The notes beneath the pieces were generated by a model, which ran no database searches, was not told the origin of the DNA, and saw nothing but the letters and a program-made list of their open reading frames with translations. Below, in pieces: positions 1-8,633 of a DNA stretch of 40,246 nt. The first letter of the stretch is position 1. Each line of letters begins with the position of its first letter. Made by a program: the position numbers and the translations under genes. Source of the DNA: an uncultured Ectothiorhodospiraceae bacterium (GTDB lineage: Bacteria; Pseudomonadota; Gammaproteobacteria; UBA6429; Thiohalophilaceae); NCBI GenBank assembly GCA_947260005.1, contig CAMYOL010000044.1, positions 1 through 40,246 on the forward strand, in the 5' to 3' direction.

Positions 1-18
1 TTTGCCTAGAGAACTTTA

Positions 19-297
19 TTGCCAACAAATCGCAGTCATATTGCTGAAGAATCAAAAACACTAAAAAAACTGGATGAAGTATTAAAGAATCCAGATTTCA
101 GTGGATTCCATGACCTCGATATGTTGATAGAACTAGAAATCGTCTACGACCTTATCATCGTCCAGCCCCATGTTCGTACTGTGTTATATAGCACTGTCAA
201 AGAATGCAAATGTGTCAGGATTAAGGATGCAGAGGAACTTATGCACCAACAAAGCAAGCTGCTATTTAAAAAAAGTTGCAATACTTATACGCGATAA
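19..297 (+). CDS. Small hypothetical protein, doubtful
   Basis: An open frame of 92 codons that follows an in-frame TAG at 7-9, so it does not simply continue from the left edge. The only early start is a TTG at 19; an internal ATG at 121 is an alternative. No convincing ribosome-binding site precedes either. The predicted product is soluble and charged with no motif I recognise and no signal or membrane segment. It may be a real small gene, a degraded remnant, or chance. It sits alone to the left of the first tRNA-Glu fragment. Confidence 0.3.
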   Translation: MPTNRSHIAEESKTLKKLDEVLKNPDFSGFHDLDMLIELEIVYDLIIVQPHVRTVLYSTVKECKCVRIKDAEELMHQQSKLLFKKSCNTYTR

Positions 298-564
298 TAA
301 ACAACTTAGTGAGTAACAAAGAGGCTGAGGTTATTTTTAATGCGAAATCAAATAACACGGTGTTTGGTTTTATACAGTCATGGTCATAAAATCGTCATCC
401 AGGTAATTAAGGTGTTTTGTCCACTTACCTGGTCAGTCTCGTAATATACCCATAGCCTATATATCAGCTTCTATCAGACATAATTTAATCGAAGGAATCC
501 TTAGGCATACGGCTTCAACGAATTCCGTAGACAAAGAATGATGCACTCAATACTGCTAAAGTCT
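298..564. other. Intergenic, nothing recognised
   Basis: No open frame with coding character, RNA gene or strong hairpin is visible here. The stretch ends at the direct-repeat arm (565-584) of the first tRNA-Glu fragment. Confidence 0.5.
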
Positions 565-670
565 TAATAGCACAATTTAAGCACGCCCAGGAAAATAATA
601 CCAATAAATCATATGCTTAACCCGCCCTTTCACGGCGGTAACAGGGGTTCGACTCCCCTTGGGGACGCCA
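565..670 (+). repeat. tRNA-Glu 3'-half fragment with upstream arm, copy 1 (att-like)
   Basis: Positions 622-670 are the 3' half of a tRNA-Glu gene: anticodon stem CCGCC/GGCGG around loop CTTTCAC (anticodon TTC), variable region, T arm with loop TTCGACT, acceptor 3' strand TGGGGACG and encoded CCA. The 5' acceptor strand and D arm are absent, so this cannot fold as a tRNA. This copy keeps the complete anticodon stem. Upstream, 565-584 carries two AGCAC-type direct repeats (TAGCACA and TTAAGCAC) that recur before the other copies. The segment from anticodon loop to CCA is the usual attachment core of tyrosine-recombinase islands; calling it an att site is inference. Confidence 0.85.
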
Positions 671-676
671 ATTCTA

Positions 677-702
677 AAGGCTCGCTTTCGCGGGCCTTTT
701 AT
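677..702 (+). terminator. Rho-independent terminator after tRNA-Glu fragment 1
   Basis: GGCTCGC TTT CGCGGGCC followed by TTTT, seven bases after the CCA. One G:T pair. It would also serve, less well, the convergent nucleotidyltransferase gene that ends at 708. Its sequence is nearly the same as the hairpin after copy 5 (39203-39227). Confidence 0.75.
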
Positions 703-707
703 TTACC

Positions 708-1415
708 TTACTCTACTATCGTTTTTAACTTCTGCAATAGCTCTGGGAGTCTGGATTGACTCGCGGTGTCGCCAGGTAATTGACCTGGAAGTGAGTTAAT
801 GAATTCTTTTGTATTAAGGAGAGAGCTTATCTCGTTTACAATTGATTTTCTCAAATCGATATTTCCTGTTTTTATTTCATCAATAAGCTCGTCACGTCCA
901 TCGAACACAGTAATCAAGTCTTCAAGATCATGGCTGGCTAGAAAATCTTTTTTGCCGCGACCATGAAACGCTTCGAGTTTGGTTGCAATAAAGGCGGGTG
1001 CAGAAATTAGATTGATGATGGACTTATTCGGTAAACAAACTTTCTCAGCGGTTTTAACAGCAAGCGGGTACCATCGGTTATGAAAGCTCAATATGCCAGG
1101 CTCTGATGGCATGAGATCAAGCATGATGTCGTCTTTTAGCCAGCGACAGATAGGCGCATCATCAGAAATATCATGTTTAAAGCCTTTTTTAGCAACCTGT
1201 TTTTCTATCGCATGATAATCACCTAATGTGCTTACCTGTACGATAACATCCACATCACGTGTTGGACGGATCAATTCAGAACGTTCTGTGGTAAGTAATA
1301 AGCCAGTAGCACAACCACCAACGAATACCAGTGATTCACATAAGTCATCAAGAGAACGGATGATGGGGTAGAGAATATCTAAATTAGGATCGTCTCTGAA
1401 TCCAACAGTTTTCAT
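708..1415 (-). CDS. Nucleotidyltransferase, AbiEii-like putative toxin
   Basis: A 235-residue protein with a nucleotidyltransferase (NTase) core. It has a glycine-rich start, VGGCATGLLL (about residues 32-41), then RPTRDVDVIV with the two metal-binding aspartates, and a third acidic position in DIMLDLMP. This is the layout of AbiEii-type and related minimal NTases, whose known members transfer nucleotides to tRNA or other targets and act as toxins. The ATG at 1415 has GAGGA nine bases upstream and overlaps the stop of the winged-helix gene by 4 bases, so the two are translationally coupled. A truncated homologue lies at 10478. The NTase fold is well supported; the toxin role is inferred from the pairing. 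Confidence 0.8.
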   Translation of the reverse strand: MKTVGFRDDPNLDILYPIIRSLDDLCESLVFVGGCATGLLLTTERSELIRPTRDVDVIVQVSTLGDYHAIEKQVAKKGFKHDISDDAPICRWLKDDIMLDLMPSEPGILSFHNRWYPLAVKTAEKVCLPNKSIINLISAPAFIATKLEAFHGRGKKDFLASHDLEDLITVFDGRDELIDEIKTGNIDLRKSIVNEISSLLNTKEFINSLPGQLPGDTASQSRLPELLQKLKTIVE

Positions 1416-1963
1416 TTCAATCGTTCCTCTAAAAACTGTTTTGCCATTTGACGTTCACGTGCCTGCCCCATTCGCAACACATCAAACAACGCGAGTAATT
1501 CATAAAATAAATTATCTTCCAGCGCAGCCAATGGTAACTTCTCATAAAGTGGAAGCAAGCCAGGTCCACGTTTCTTTCCTTTCGGATGTGGCCATACAGG
1601 AATAGATTCTTTACTTGAATGCATCTTCTCTTTCATAGGGGAAACACCATGAGCGGTCGGCAAGCCAATAGTCATTTCAACGCGCACGGGTGGGTAGGCA
1701 AAGCATGCACCATTGATTACAAATTGGCGCAAGTTTTCGAGCATAGGTTGTGGTTTACCTTCCAGCACTATCAGTAATTTTGCTTGTAGCAGTCTTTGCA
1801 CCGCGGCATGAGCCTCAAATCGAGAGAGATATAATGCATTAGCAAGCTCGGCGTAGGGCAGCCACCGGTCATTTAAGGCAACAAGTTTTAGAGCAACAGC
1901 AAGATCCTGAGGTTTTAAGACCCATTGTTTATGGCTGGCACGTTGTATGGCGACTGAGGGCAT
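1412..1963 (-). CDS. Winged-helix protein, putative antitoxin/autoregulator of the NTase pair
   Basis: A 183-residue protein with a predicted winged helix-turn-helix at about residues 15-65 (VLKPQDLAVALKLVAL ... YAELANALYLSRFEAHAAVQRLL). The C-terminal half is basic and proline-rich in the middle, with no motif I can name. It starts at ATG 1963 with AGGAG seven bases upstream and overlaps the downstream NTase by 4 bases. Its homologue at 9958 has the same LKPQD start of the helix-turn-helix and the same neighbour, so the pair is an evolutionary unit. In AbiE systems the winged-helix partner represses its own promoter and neutralises the NTase; that role here is inferred. Palindromic sequence upstream (1978-2003, 2029-2062) could be its operator. 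Confidence 0.75.
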   Translation of the reverse strand: MPSVAIQRASHKQWVLKPQDLAVALKLVALNDRWLPYAELANALYLSRFEAHAAVQRLLQAKLLIVLEGKPQPMLENLRQFVINGACFAYPPVRVEMTIGLPTAHGVSPMKEKMHSSKESIPVWPHPKGKKRGPGLLPLYEKLPLAALEDNLFYELLALFDVLRMGQARERQMAKQFLEERLK

Positions 1964-1977
1964 GGATTTCTCCTATG

Positions 1978-2003
1978 TATGCAATATGCATATAGCATAT
2001 ATC
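1978..2003 (-). promoter_or_regulatory. Imperfect palindrome before the winged-helix gene
   Basis: TATGCATATAGCATA-type sequence with several nested ATGCAT/GCATAT half-sites directly upstream of the ribosome-binding site of the gene starting at 1963. A plausible operator or part of the promoter; not proven. Confidence 0.35.
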
Positions 2004-2028
2004 GACGGATAATGCCAGTTTTCTATTG

Positions 2029-2062
2029 GTTATACGCAGTTATTCAGAAAACTGCGTATAAC
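2029..2062. repeat. 13-bp perfect inverted repeat upstream of NTase operon
   Basis: GTTATACGCAGTT and its exact complement AACTGCGTATAAC are separated by 8 bases. It lies 66 bases upstream of the start at 1963 and just before the AGCACA arm of tRNA-Glu fragment 2. The same inverted repeat, one base pair longer, stands upstream of the lone NTase gene (9683-9716). No T-run follows, so it is not a typical terminator; an operator or a recombination-related structure is possible. Confidence 0.8.
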
Positions 2063-2066
2063 CCGG

Positions 2067-2171
2067 TTAGCACATTTTAAGCACACAGCAGGGTAAAATC
2101 TTCAATAAATCAATTGCTTGCCCAGCCCTTTCACGGCGGTAACAGGGGTTCGACTCCCCTTGGGGACGCCA
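2067..2171 (+). repeat. tRNA-Glu 3'-half fragment with upstream arm, copy 2 (att-like)
   Basis: Positions 2125-2171 match copy 1 from the anticodon loop to the CCA with no visible change; the 5' side of the anticodon stem is reduced to GCC. The arm at 2067-2085 is the clearest of the set: TTAGCACA and TTAAGCACA spaced by one helical turn, then about 40 bases including ATAAATC before the tRNA core. Confidence 0.85.
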
Positions 2172-2177
2172 TATAAC

Positions 2178-2220
2178 CAAAAAACCCGGATACGCGATTT
2201 TTGTGTATCCGGGTTTTTTG
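2178..2220 (+). terminator. Rho-independent terminator after tRNA-Glu fragment 2
   Basis: Long hairpin with CCCGGATAC pairing to GTATCCGGG, flanked by A-run and T-run, so it can work on both strands. Its stem sequence differs from those after the other copies although its position relative to the CCA is the same. Confidence 0.85.
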
Positions 2221-2249
2221 GTTATTGGGGTTTTAAATTTGGTTGAGTC

Positions 2250-2340
2250 GAACCCCAGTAGATTGGCTCGACTGATGTATAGGAAATACGAATGCCGCGG
2301 AGGCCAGGGAAGGCCGAGAGCGGCACCCTTGGGGGCGCCA
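2250..2340 (+). repeat. Secondary repeat (family B), copy 1
   Basis: About 90 bases beginning GAACCCCAGTAGATT, continuing through CGACTGATGTATAGGA, and ending GAGCGGCACCCTTGGGGGCGCCA. The end resembles the acceptor/CCA end of tRNA-Glu (CCCTTGGGGACGCCA), as if it were another decayed fragment. Related sequence occurs at 8353-8482, 21486-21556 and 21645-21848. Confidence 0.7.
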
Positions 2341-3035
2341 TCTTAAAGAGGGATGCATTTTCAACCCTTTTTTATTTTCTAAATATTAAAAATCTAATAG
2401 AACAATTTGTCACCCCCCTTTCCAAAAAAGATCAGCAATATCTTTACATAAATACTTAGAAGTGCAAGCGCGCGTCAGCGTTCACGTTTAGGAGTGAGAT
2501 TTGGTTAACGGATATGAGTGTTCGTAATTTACACCTTATCAGTATAATTTTTCAGTATTATATTAATAGTATTTCGTTGCCGCATCTTCATTGTATAAGG
2601 GAAAGCGTTCGTCAGAAGTGGACACCGCTGGTTAATTGTCGTTCAAAGCGCGCTGGACTTAATGGTCAGTTTCATTCAAAATTCGAAACAATTAGATGCA
2701 AGTTAAGCACACATAATAATATAAACTATTAAAAATACTTCTGGGGTTAGGGATACCATGTCGAGCATACAGACAGGAGTCAAAGTATTAATTGGGTTAT
2801 GAAACGCTTAAGAAAATGTATTAGAAATATTTTTATTTACATACTAAGCAATCAAATTCTACCTATCTTTTAACGTTACTGGTTTTATTGTAATTACAGG
2901 TAAAGCCATGAGTTTTTTCAAGTCTGATATTTTTTGGTAGCCTCTAAAAAGAGTTATGGTGTTTCTAATTTACAAGCTTATTTGACAGAACATTTTTGGG
3001 AGTGAGCGTGAAATCAAGGATAGAAACGGCTAGAT
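2341..3035. other. Long leader region before the STAND operon
   Basis: About 700 bases without a convincing gene. A 72-codon frame at 2514 has no ribosome-binding site or recognisable product. The AT-rich stretch 2820-3000 probably holds the promoter of the NTPase operon, but I cannot place -35/-10 elements with confidence. Confidence 0.4.
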
Positions 3036-6000
3036 ATGCTTGAAGCCTATTTAACAGGGATCGCATCTAGTCTCGCGTATGATGGGATAAAAGGGATAGG
3101 TAAAGTTGCATTTTCTCGCGTCTGGCGATCTGTTCCCGCTACATTTAATAACGAAACTCGTATAACTCTGCAACGCGGTATTTATCGTGCCATGTTGCGT
3201 TCTACTTTGTGTCACTTGGCGGAACTTAACGAAATAAAGCTAGCAGATATCGATTTAGAGGAAACTGATGTTCATATCCCTAGACCTGAAATACATTATA
3301 AGGCGCTGAACAGGCTTATATGCAAATTGCAACGTGGTATCGATCAATTAAATATTATTATCGATGCCCCCCAATCTACTAAATACCTCGAGCAACTTAC
3401 TAAATATCAGCATGTTATTACTGAGTTTAACATTGACTTACCTGATCAAAAGGTAGCCAATATCGCGAATGCATTTTTAGTTTCTAGTCAAGACTCAGAA
3501 CCGACTGATCATTATATAGATTGGCAATCGGCAATCGATACATCGCTTGGCGAATTTTCACATGCGATGGTGAAAATGATGGTTGTCATTGGAAAGTGGA
3601 AGCCCGATCGTATTAACGCAATTGAACAGTTCATGCTTGAAAACATGTTTTCTGCAAATGGGAATTGGTTTAAAACCTATGCATTGTGCTTTTTGGATGA
3701 GGTCAGCCAGGATAAAGTACTTTTTAGGCAAAATTCCACACTGAACTTTCTTAACTCTAACACCAACTCGCAGAAATTGCAGGGCTTGATTCGTGGACTA
3801 GAAGTTGGCGTTGATGCCAAATTGAAAGACATCGAATTGGTAATCAATCGTACTCACCAGGATGTTAAATCTGCTATAGACTTGCTTCGCAAAGAATTTA
3901 AACTCAATGACAGAATTGTTTTCGCCACTTTGGTGCCAAGTAATCAAACTGCGTATTCTGAAATGTACTTTGCCACTGAAAAAGACAAGTTCATTGGTCG
4001 AGAAGATACAATAGAGATAATTCAAGATGGCTTTTTATCTTATTCCGAGGATTCTCCTGATTTTAAATGGCTATCACTGGCAGGTGAAGCCGGCACTGGC
4101 AAGAGCCGTCTGGCATTGGAATTGATATCACGGTTTCGACAGCAATGGCGTGTTGCAGGTTTTGTGACAGCGAAATTTTTGAGGGAAGCTAAGCTAGAAT
4201 CGATTCACCCCTCGCATATTTCTTCTCCCACCTTATTTGTGATCGATTATGCCACGCGTTTTATTAACCAGACCGTAAATTTTCTTGCGCGCTGTGCGGA
4301 GCTCACCGGTAGCGTGGCATATCCTATTAGAGTGATTTTGATTATGCGACGACCCGATGAGCAACTGATTAATACACTCCAATTTGAAACCGATTATACC
4401 TGTGTTTATAACTATCGCTTCCCACAAAGTGACGATAATCCTGATCAACAAGACGGTATAATCACACTGGGTGAGTTAGGTGATGATCAAATATACCGAT
4501 TGATGCGAGCCAGATTAGGTCAGGAGAGAAAATCTATTGGCAAACAACAATTGATCAAATACCTGGAGCAATACGATCGGCGTAAACGCCCTTTGATTGC
4601 GGCCTTAGTTGCAGATGCGTTAAGAAACGATGCACTCCAAACCGAAGATGGTGATGATAATGAAACTAATCGATTAAGACTGTTTTATGAATACCTGAGT
4701 CGAAATTATATAAATCGCTGGAAGTACGTTGGTGAACAAAAATCTCCGGGTGAGCTAAGTACTGAGGGCGCTAAACAAATAGACAAACACATTGCGCTGA
4801 TGTTGCTTTCAACCATGGTAAGGGGAGTAACAGATAGCAGCCTGGATTTACTCTATGATTGCATGCCCGACGCCTGTATGCGCTTGCTTCCAAATAGACC
4901 TTGTTCGCCTATTCTACATAATGAGTGCATTGACCTGGATGAGGAAGGAATACTTGCAACATTGCTAGGTACTATTAGAGCGGAGGATGATCCCTACCCG
5001 CCACTAGAGCCTGATCTCGTTGGCGAAAGCATGGTGGTTCATTTTTTATTGGGTAAAACTAGTGGACTGCTTCCACCCAACAGTAAACTGAAGGGCAAAA
5101 ACCGGCAAATAATAACTGAGATGGCATGGCGTTGCAGTGCAGAAGCTACCGCATATTTTGCGTCAATGGTGGCACAGGATTTCCCTGATCATGCCGAGCG
5201 TTTGAATTGGTTACTTCCAGACAACAACGCTCTAGTAACACCATTTAGTCGCTCACTGCTGATACGAAATGTATTGGCAGGAATTATCGTTGAATGGCGT
5301 AGTAACCAGGTCAAGTTATCCACAATGATGCGACTGGAGAAACTGCTTAAATTGGTGCGTTTTGCTAAAACACATTCAAATTCAGCCAGGGAGAATACAG
5401 CGCAATCATTAGAGCAAATTTCGTTGCATTTAGCCAAGTTAGTTAATCAAAATGTCGTTTTACCTGAAAAAAGCCTGTCACAACTGGAGAACAGTGGTTC
5501 AGACAATTCAATCACTACTTTGAATAAACGTGAAGAAGAAATATTTAATCATGCTAGTAAAAGAAAAAACCTAACTATAAAGAAAGTTTCCTCTGTTACT
5601 GATTTCGCTGAGGTTAGCCCCAGTAAAGAACTAATTGGTAGAGAAGGTGACATCGAAGAAAAGTTTGAAAGCTCTAATAAAGAAATAGTGCAATTGGCAA
5701 TAAATCTCTTGGTTAAGTTATTTAAGATTGCTTCTAGACATTTATGGTCCGAACCTAATTTTCGCATTCGACGAAACTTAATTGATGCACTAGTTTACGT
5801 TTTGGTCAGTGCACTATGGAGCAAGCGACATTTACCCGAATATGGGGGTAATGCACAATTTGAGCTAAGCAAGGTGGATAAAAAATTAAGACACGATATT
5901 CTTATCCAATGCAATAAAATAATTAAATCGGATTGTAAAATAGAAGATCTGGCAACAGGGACAACTATAATAGCTAGACTTTTGTATGCGGATGAAAGCA

Positions 6001-7166
6001 TTGAATTGAGTATGCTTGATGAAATTTATGAAGTTATAAAAAAGAAAATAGCCGAAAATATGTCGAGTTATGATGGACTTGTTCTTCAAGGTATTCTTGA
6101 TTTCTTTAGCAACTATTTAGTTGTACAACGGAAGGCACTCGAAAATATTGAAAATAAAGAATCTTCACAATTTATATATCTGCTGAAAAATATAAAAGAA
6201 AGTATGTCTGTAGCACATAAATTATTTTGTCAGCTACATGATAAGGATTTGGATGTGAGGTCCTATCGATCTAGCGTCGCAGCCATAAGTAATTGCTATA
6301 TAAAAGTGGTTGGTTCGAATGAGATATATATGGATAAACAAAAATTAGACTTTACAGAAGAATGCTGGAACTTTATGTTCCCCTATCTATTAAATCAAGA
6401 TAAAGTAATTCTTTCCCAATCAGAAGTCCAATTAATTTTGGTGATAAATCAGCCTAGTAAGTTAGTCAGGAAAAAGAATTTTCATGCACAGCTATTAAAA
6501 ATATTTGAAACTATCAATTTTGATCAGTCTAGTCTATGTGTAGGCACAAATACAATCCGTGCTGAATTCATGGGCTGGTTAGTATTCGATTTTCAGGAAG
6601 AGTTCAATACGGCACTGAGAAAGTTTATTTTACAAGTGGGACTGCGTGCCGGGTCAGATCTATTAAAATTGATAGTCAAACGTGTTCCCAGCCACACAGT
6701 AAATGAAAAGCACGTTGATGGTCTGCTTTCTGTTCTATACGACCATGAAATCCAAAAGTCGATTGATCAGGAAAAATTGCATATATCTCTGCTTCATCTT
6801 TGGAGTCAATATCTGTTACTCGACAAAATGGATAAATTGGCAGGTGAAATCATGGCATTCTGGCCAGATGGGGAAGAAGTCAGTCATTATAAAGCTAGAG
6901 AGTTGGCCTTCGAAGGCGTTAGAATGCTTGCACGATGGACATCACCAGTTGATCAACTCATTCTTAGCTTTATACCGAAAATTGTTATAATACTAAAACA
7001 AGAAAATTTCGTTAAAACATTAGACTCGTCCATAACTGAACCTCACGTTCATGCCCATCATCTTTCACTAATTGAACTGATTTCTGACCTGGTTCGAATG
7101 GGCTTGAGCCGCAATGAAAATGTCGATCAATTTTTATATTTGAAGGAACAACTAAATGGAAAATAG
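3036..7166 (+). CDS. Giant STAND-type P-loop NTPase, candidate defence protein
   Basis: A 1376-residue cytosolic protein. Residues 1-310 form a helical N-terminal region of unknown type. An NTPase domain follows: IGRED (about 320-324), Walker A GEAGTGKS (350-357), Walker B TLFVIDYAT (399-407) and an arginine-containing LIMRRP strand near 430. The remaining 900 or so residues look alpha-helical and repeat-like. This layout (N-terminal effector or adaptor, NACHT/AAA-like switch, long C-terminal sensor) is that of STAND ATPases, which include the Avs antiphage sensors, MalT-like regulators and NLR-like proteins. I recognise no nuclease, protease, TIR or transmembrane effector. ATG 3036 has no strong ribosome-binding site. 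The 3' end overlaps the next gene by 11 bases. The operon fills a compartment bounded by tRNA-Glu fragments 2 and 3. A defence role is inference. Confidence 0.8.
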   Translation: MLEAYLTGIASSLAYDGIKGIGKVAFSRVWRSVPATFNNETRITLQRGIYRAMLRSTLCHLAELNEIKLADIDLEETDVHIPRPEIHYKALNRLICKLQRGIDQLNIIIDAPQSTKYLEQLTKYQHVITEFNIDLPDQKVANIANAFLVSSQDSEPTDHYIDWQSAIDTSLGEFSHAMVKMMVVIGKWKPDRINAIEQFMLENMFSANGNWFKTYALCFLDEVSQDKVLFRQNSTLNFLNSNTNSQKLQGLIRGLEVGVDAKLKDIELVINRTHQDVKSAIDLLRKEFKLNDRIVFATLVPSNQTAYSEMYFATEKDKFIGREDTIEIIQDGFLSYSEDSPDFKWLSLAGEAGTGKSRLALELISRFRQQWRVAGFVTAKFLREAKLESIHPSHISSPTLFVIDYATRFINQTVNFLARCAELTGSVAYPIRVILIMRRPDEQLINTLQFETDYTCVYNYRFPQSDDNPDQQDGIITLGELGDDQIYRLMRARLGQERKSIGKQQLIKYLEQYDRRKRPLIAALVADALRNDALQTEDGDDNETNRLRLFYEYLSRNYINRWKYVGEQKSPGELSTEGAKQIDKHIALMLLSTMVRGVTDSSLDLLYDCMPDACMRLLPNRPCSPILHNECIDLDEEGILATLLGTIRAEDDPYPPLEPDLVGESMVVHFLLGKTSGLLPPNSKLKGKNRQIITEMAWRCSAEATAYFASMVAQDFPDHAERLNWLLPDNNALVTPFSRSLLIRNVLAGIIVEWRSNQVKLSTMMRLEKLLKLVRFAKTHSNSARENTAQSLEQISLHLAKLVNQNVVLPEKSLSQLENSGSDNSITTLNKREEEIFNHASKRKNLTIKKVSSVTDFAEVSPSKELIGREGDIEEKFESSNKEIVQLAINLLVKLFKIASRHLWSEPNFRIRRNLIDALVYVLVSALWSKRHLPEYGGNAQFELSKVDKKLRHDILIQCNKIIKSDCKIEDLATGTTIIARLLYADESIELSMLDEIYEVIKKKIAENMSSYDGLVLQGILDFFSNYLVVQRKALENIENKESSQFIYLLKNIKESMSVAHKLFCQLHDKDLDVRSYRSSVAAISNCYIKVVGSNEIYMDKQKLDFTEECWNFMFPYLLNQDKVILSQSEVQLILVINQPSKLVRKKNFHAQLLKIFETINFDQSSLCVGTNTIRAEFMGWLVFDFQEEFNTALRKFILQVGLRAGSDLLKLIVKRVPSHTVNEKHVDGLLSVLYDHEIQKSIDQEKLHISLLHLWSQYLLLDKMDKLAGEIMAFWPDGEEVSHYKARELAFEGVRMLARWTSPVDQLILSFIPKIVIILKQENFVKTLDSSITEPHVHAHHLSLIELISDLVRMGLSRNENVDQFLYLKEQLNGK

Positions 7167-8118
7167 TTATCTAAGTCACCTTGATGCAATGCTTGCTGAT
7201 GCAACCTGGGAAATGATACGAGCGAACCAAAGCGACAAGTATCTTGTTATTGACTACATTCAGAAGTTTGAGAAATTGGCTAAAACAAACTCTAGGCTGG
7301 AAGGAAAACTGCGTGGTGCAATTCAATGGACACTGGAGAACGTTGAGTTCAACACAGACCAGACTACTAAACTAACCGAGCAGCTTGATGGTTTAGGTGG
7401 CCCTATCGCAAATCAGTTGCCTGCGGTTGAAAACACAGCACAAACAGAACAAGTGACAAGTAAGTTTGAAATTGTACCAACGACGGATATTGTATCAAAT
7501 GAAGTGTCGATTGGCTGGCGCAGGGTCTATGGCAGCGAGTTAGAAGAATTTCTAATGAAAATTACACCAATCGATGGAAAATATCGCGTATCATCATTGA
7601 CAACCGTTGTTGATTGGAGGCCACTGCCGTTTTATCAAAATACTGCTTTAATTCGAGTACATGACCCCATGTGGATTAACAACAAAATGGTAATTTACTA
7701 TCTTACAGATGAGGGTAATTTATTCAGATTAAATGGTACGTCACCGCCTATTCACGAAGTTAACAACAAAGCGCCTATTCACATAAATGAGGAAAATGTA
7801 CTCGATTATCTCCGATTTTTCTGTTTCTTTGTCCGTGGTGAACAAGGGCCATTCTATATATTGGAAAGTATGGATGATCCTTTGATTCCTGACACCGACT
7901 CACATACATCCCGGTCTGTGATCGAAGGAGCGGTGCATCCTGCTAAACTGAACGGCTTGGATGAAAATGGAAATTTTTTATGCCAGGCATTGGTTTTTTA
8001 CTCAAATGCGTTGTTTGAAGGTTCATTCCTGGTTCGACCTTCTGGAATGATTGATATGCTTAATGATGAACCCATCGCAGGCGATTTGGACTGTAAAATA
8101 GATGCCCCTATTAGTTAA
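7156..8118 (+). CDS. Unrecognised partner protein of the STAND NTPase
   Basis: A 320-residue protein whose ATG lies inside the end of the NTPase gene (11-base overlap), so the two are almost certainly co-translated and likely act together. Residues 1-75 look helical, 76-115 are a low-complexity linker, and about 116-320 form a mixed alpha/beta domain rich in aromatic residues, with a notable DYLRFFCFFVRGEQGPFYI segment (about residues 216-234). No signal peptide, membrane helix or catalytic motif is visible. It could be an effector, a cofactor or a regulator of the NTPase. I do not recognise the family. Confidence 0.75.
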   Translation: MENSYLSHLDAMLADATWEMIRANQSDKYLVIDYIQKFEKLAKTNSRLEGKLRGAIQWTLENVEFNTDQTTKLTEQLDGLGGPIANQLPAVENTAQTEQVTSKFEIVPTTDIVSNEVSIGWRRVYGSELEEFLMKITPIDGKYRVSSLTTVVDWRPLPFYQNTALIRVHDPMWINNKMVIYYLTDEGNLFRLNGTSPPIHEVNNKAPIHINEENVLDYLRFFCFFVRGEQGPFYILESMDDPLIPDTDSHTSRSVIEGAVHPAKLNGLDENGNFLCQALVFYSNALFEGSFLVRPSGMIDMLNDEPIAGDLDCKIDAPIS

Positions 8119-8149
8119 TTAAAGAACGCATGTGAATAATCTTCAATGA

Positions 8150-8254
8150 TTAAGCACATTATTAGCACATAAACCTAATTATCATTTTAAAATCAAGATG
8201 ATAACTCGCCCTTTCACGGCGGTAACAGGGGTTCGACTCCCCTTGGGGACGCCA
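8150..8254 (+). repeat. tRNA-Glu 3'-half fragment with upstream arm, copy 3 (att-like)
   Basis: Positions 8207-8254 repeat the tRNA-Glu sequence from the anticodon arm to the CCA without visible change. The arm at 8150-8169 reads TTAAGCACA then TTAGCACA, that is, the two half-sites in the opposite order to copies 1, 2 and 4. It begins 31 bases after the stop of the STAND partner gene. Confidence 0.85.
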
Positions 8255-8261
8255 TATAAAT

Positions 8262-8299
8262 AAAAAGGCGGGTTACGGTTTTCGTAGCCCGCCTTTTTT
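8262..8299 (+). terminator. Rho-independent terminator after tRNA-Glu fragment 3
   Basis: GGCGGGTTACG paired with CGTAGCCCGCC, followed by TTTTTT. Nearly the same hairpin follows copy 4 (21564-21602), unlike those after copies 1, 2 and 5. Confidence 0.85.
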
Positions 8300-8309
8300 A
8301 TTTGCTTCA

Positions 8310-8337
8310 CGTCATTCCCGCGAAGGCGGGAATCCAG
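8310..8337. repeat. REP-like palindrome
   Basis: GTCATTCCCGCGAAGGCGGG then AATCC: the widespread intergenic ATTCCCGC...GCGGGAAT palindrome. A second complete copy lies at 21607-21633 and a half copy at 39233-39246, each just after a tRNA-Glu-fragment terminator. Confidence 0.85.
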
Positions 8338-8352
8338 TTTATTAAAGATATT

Positions 8353-8482
8353 GAACCCCGATAGATTAGTTTCGACTGATGTATTGGATATACAAATACC
8401 GCGAAGGCCATGGAGGAGGTGAGACTGGAAGTCGAGATGCTGGCCTGGGCCACGGCCGTGAGCGGCACCCTTGGGGAGACGT
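8353..8482 (+). repeat. Secondary repeat (family B), copy 2
   Basis: Begins GAACCCCGATAGATTAG, continues with CGACTGATGTATTGGA, and ends GAGCGGCACCCTTGGGG-like at 8460-8476. Compared with the copy at 2250 it carries an extra internal block (about 8418-8456) with GACTGGAAGTCGAGATGCTG, which is also present near 21790 and inverted at 21440-21470. After 8482 an insertion with hairpins (AGCAGTC/GACTGCT) precedes a further CGCCA at 8535. Confidence 0.65.
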
Positions 8483-8546
8483 GCATGGATGCACTAATGT
8501 CGCGAGCAGTCATGGACGACTGCTTGCGAGCGACCGCCAATTAAAT

Positions 8547-8577
8547 AAAGGCTTAGAAGAAATTCTAAGCCTTTTTT
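8547..8577 (+). terminator. Rho-independent terminator after secondary repeat
   Basis: GGCTTAGA, loop, TCTAAGCC, then TTTTTT. It follows CGCCAATTAAATAAA at 8535-8549, the same kind of spacing that separates CCA and terminator in the primary tRNA-Glu fragments, so this may be the tail of a further decayed copy. Confidence 0.85.
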
Positions 8578-8633
8578 ATTTTTCCTACGAAAAATATACG
8601 GAAATTTCAAATAGGGATTGAGTAGTACAAACA

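Noticed and set aside
622-670. A functional tRNA-Glu gene
   Set aside because: Only the 3' half is present; the 5' acceptor strand, D arm and their pairing partners are missing here and at every other copy.
2514-2732. A 72-residue protein before the STAND operon
   Set aside because: No ribosome-binding site, irregular composition and no recognisable motif; more likely a chance frame in the leader.
8379-8621. An 80-residue protein
   Set aside because: It is a translation of repeat family B and the terminator that follows; related frames at 21407-21917 and 39028-39288 have the same origin.
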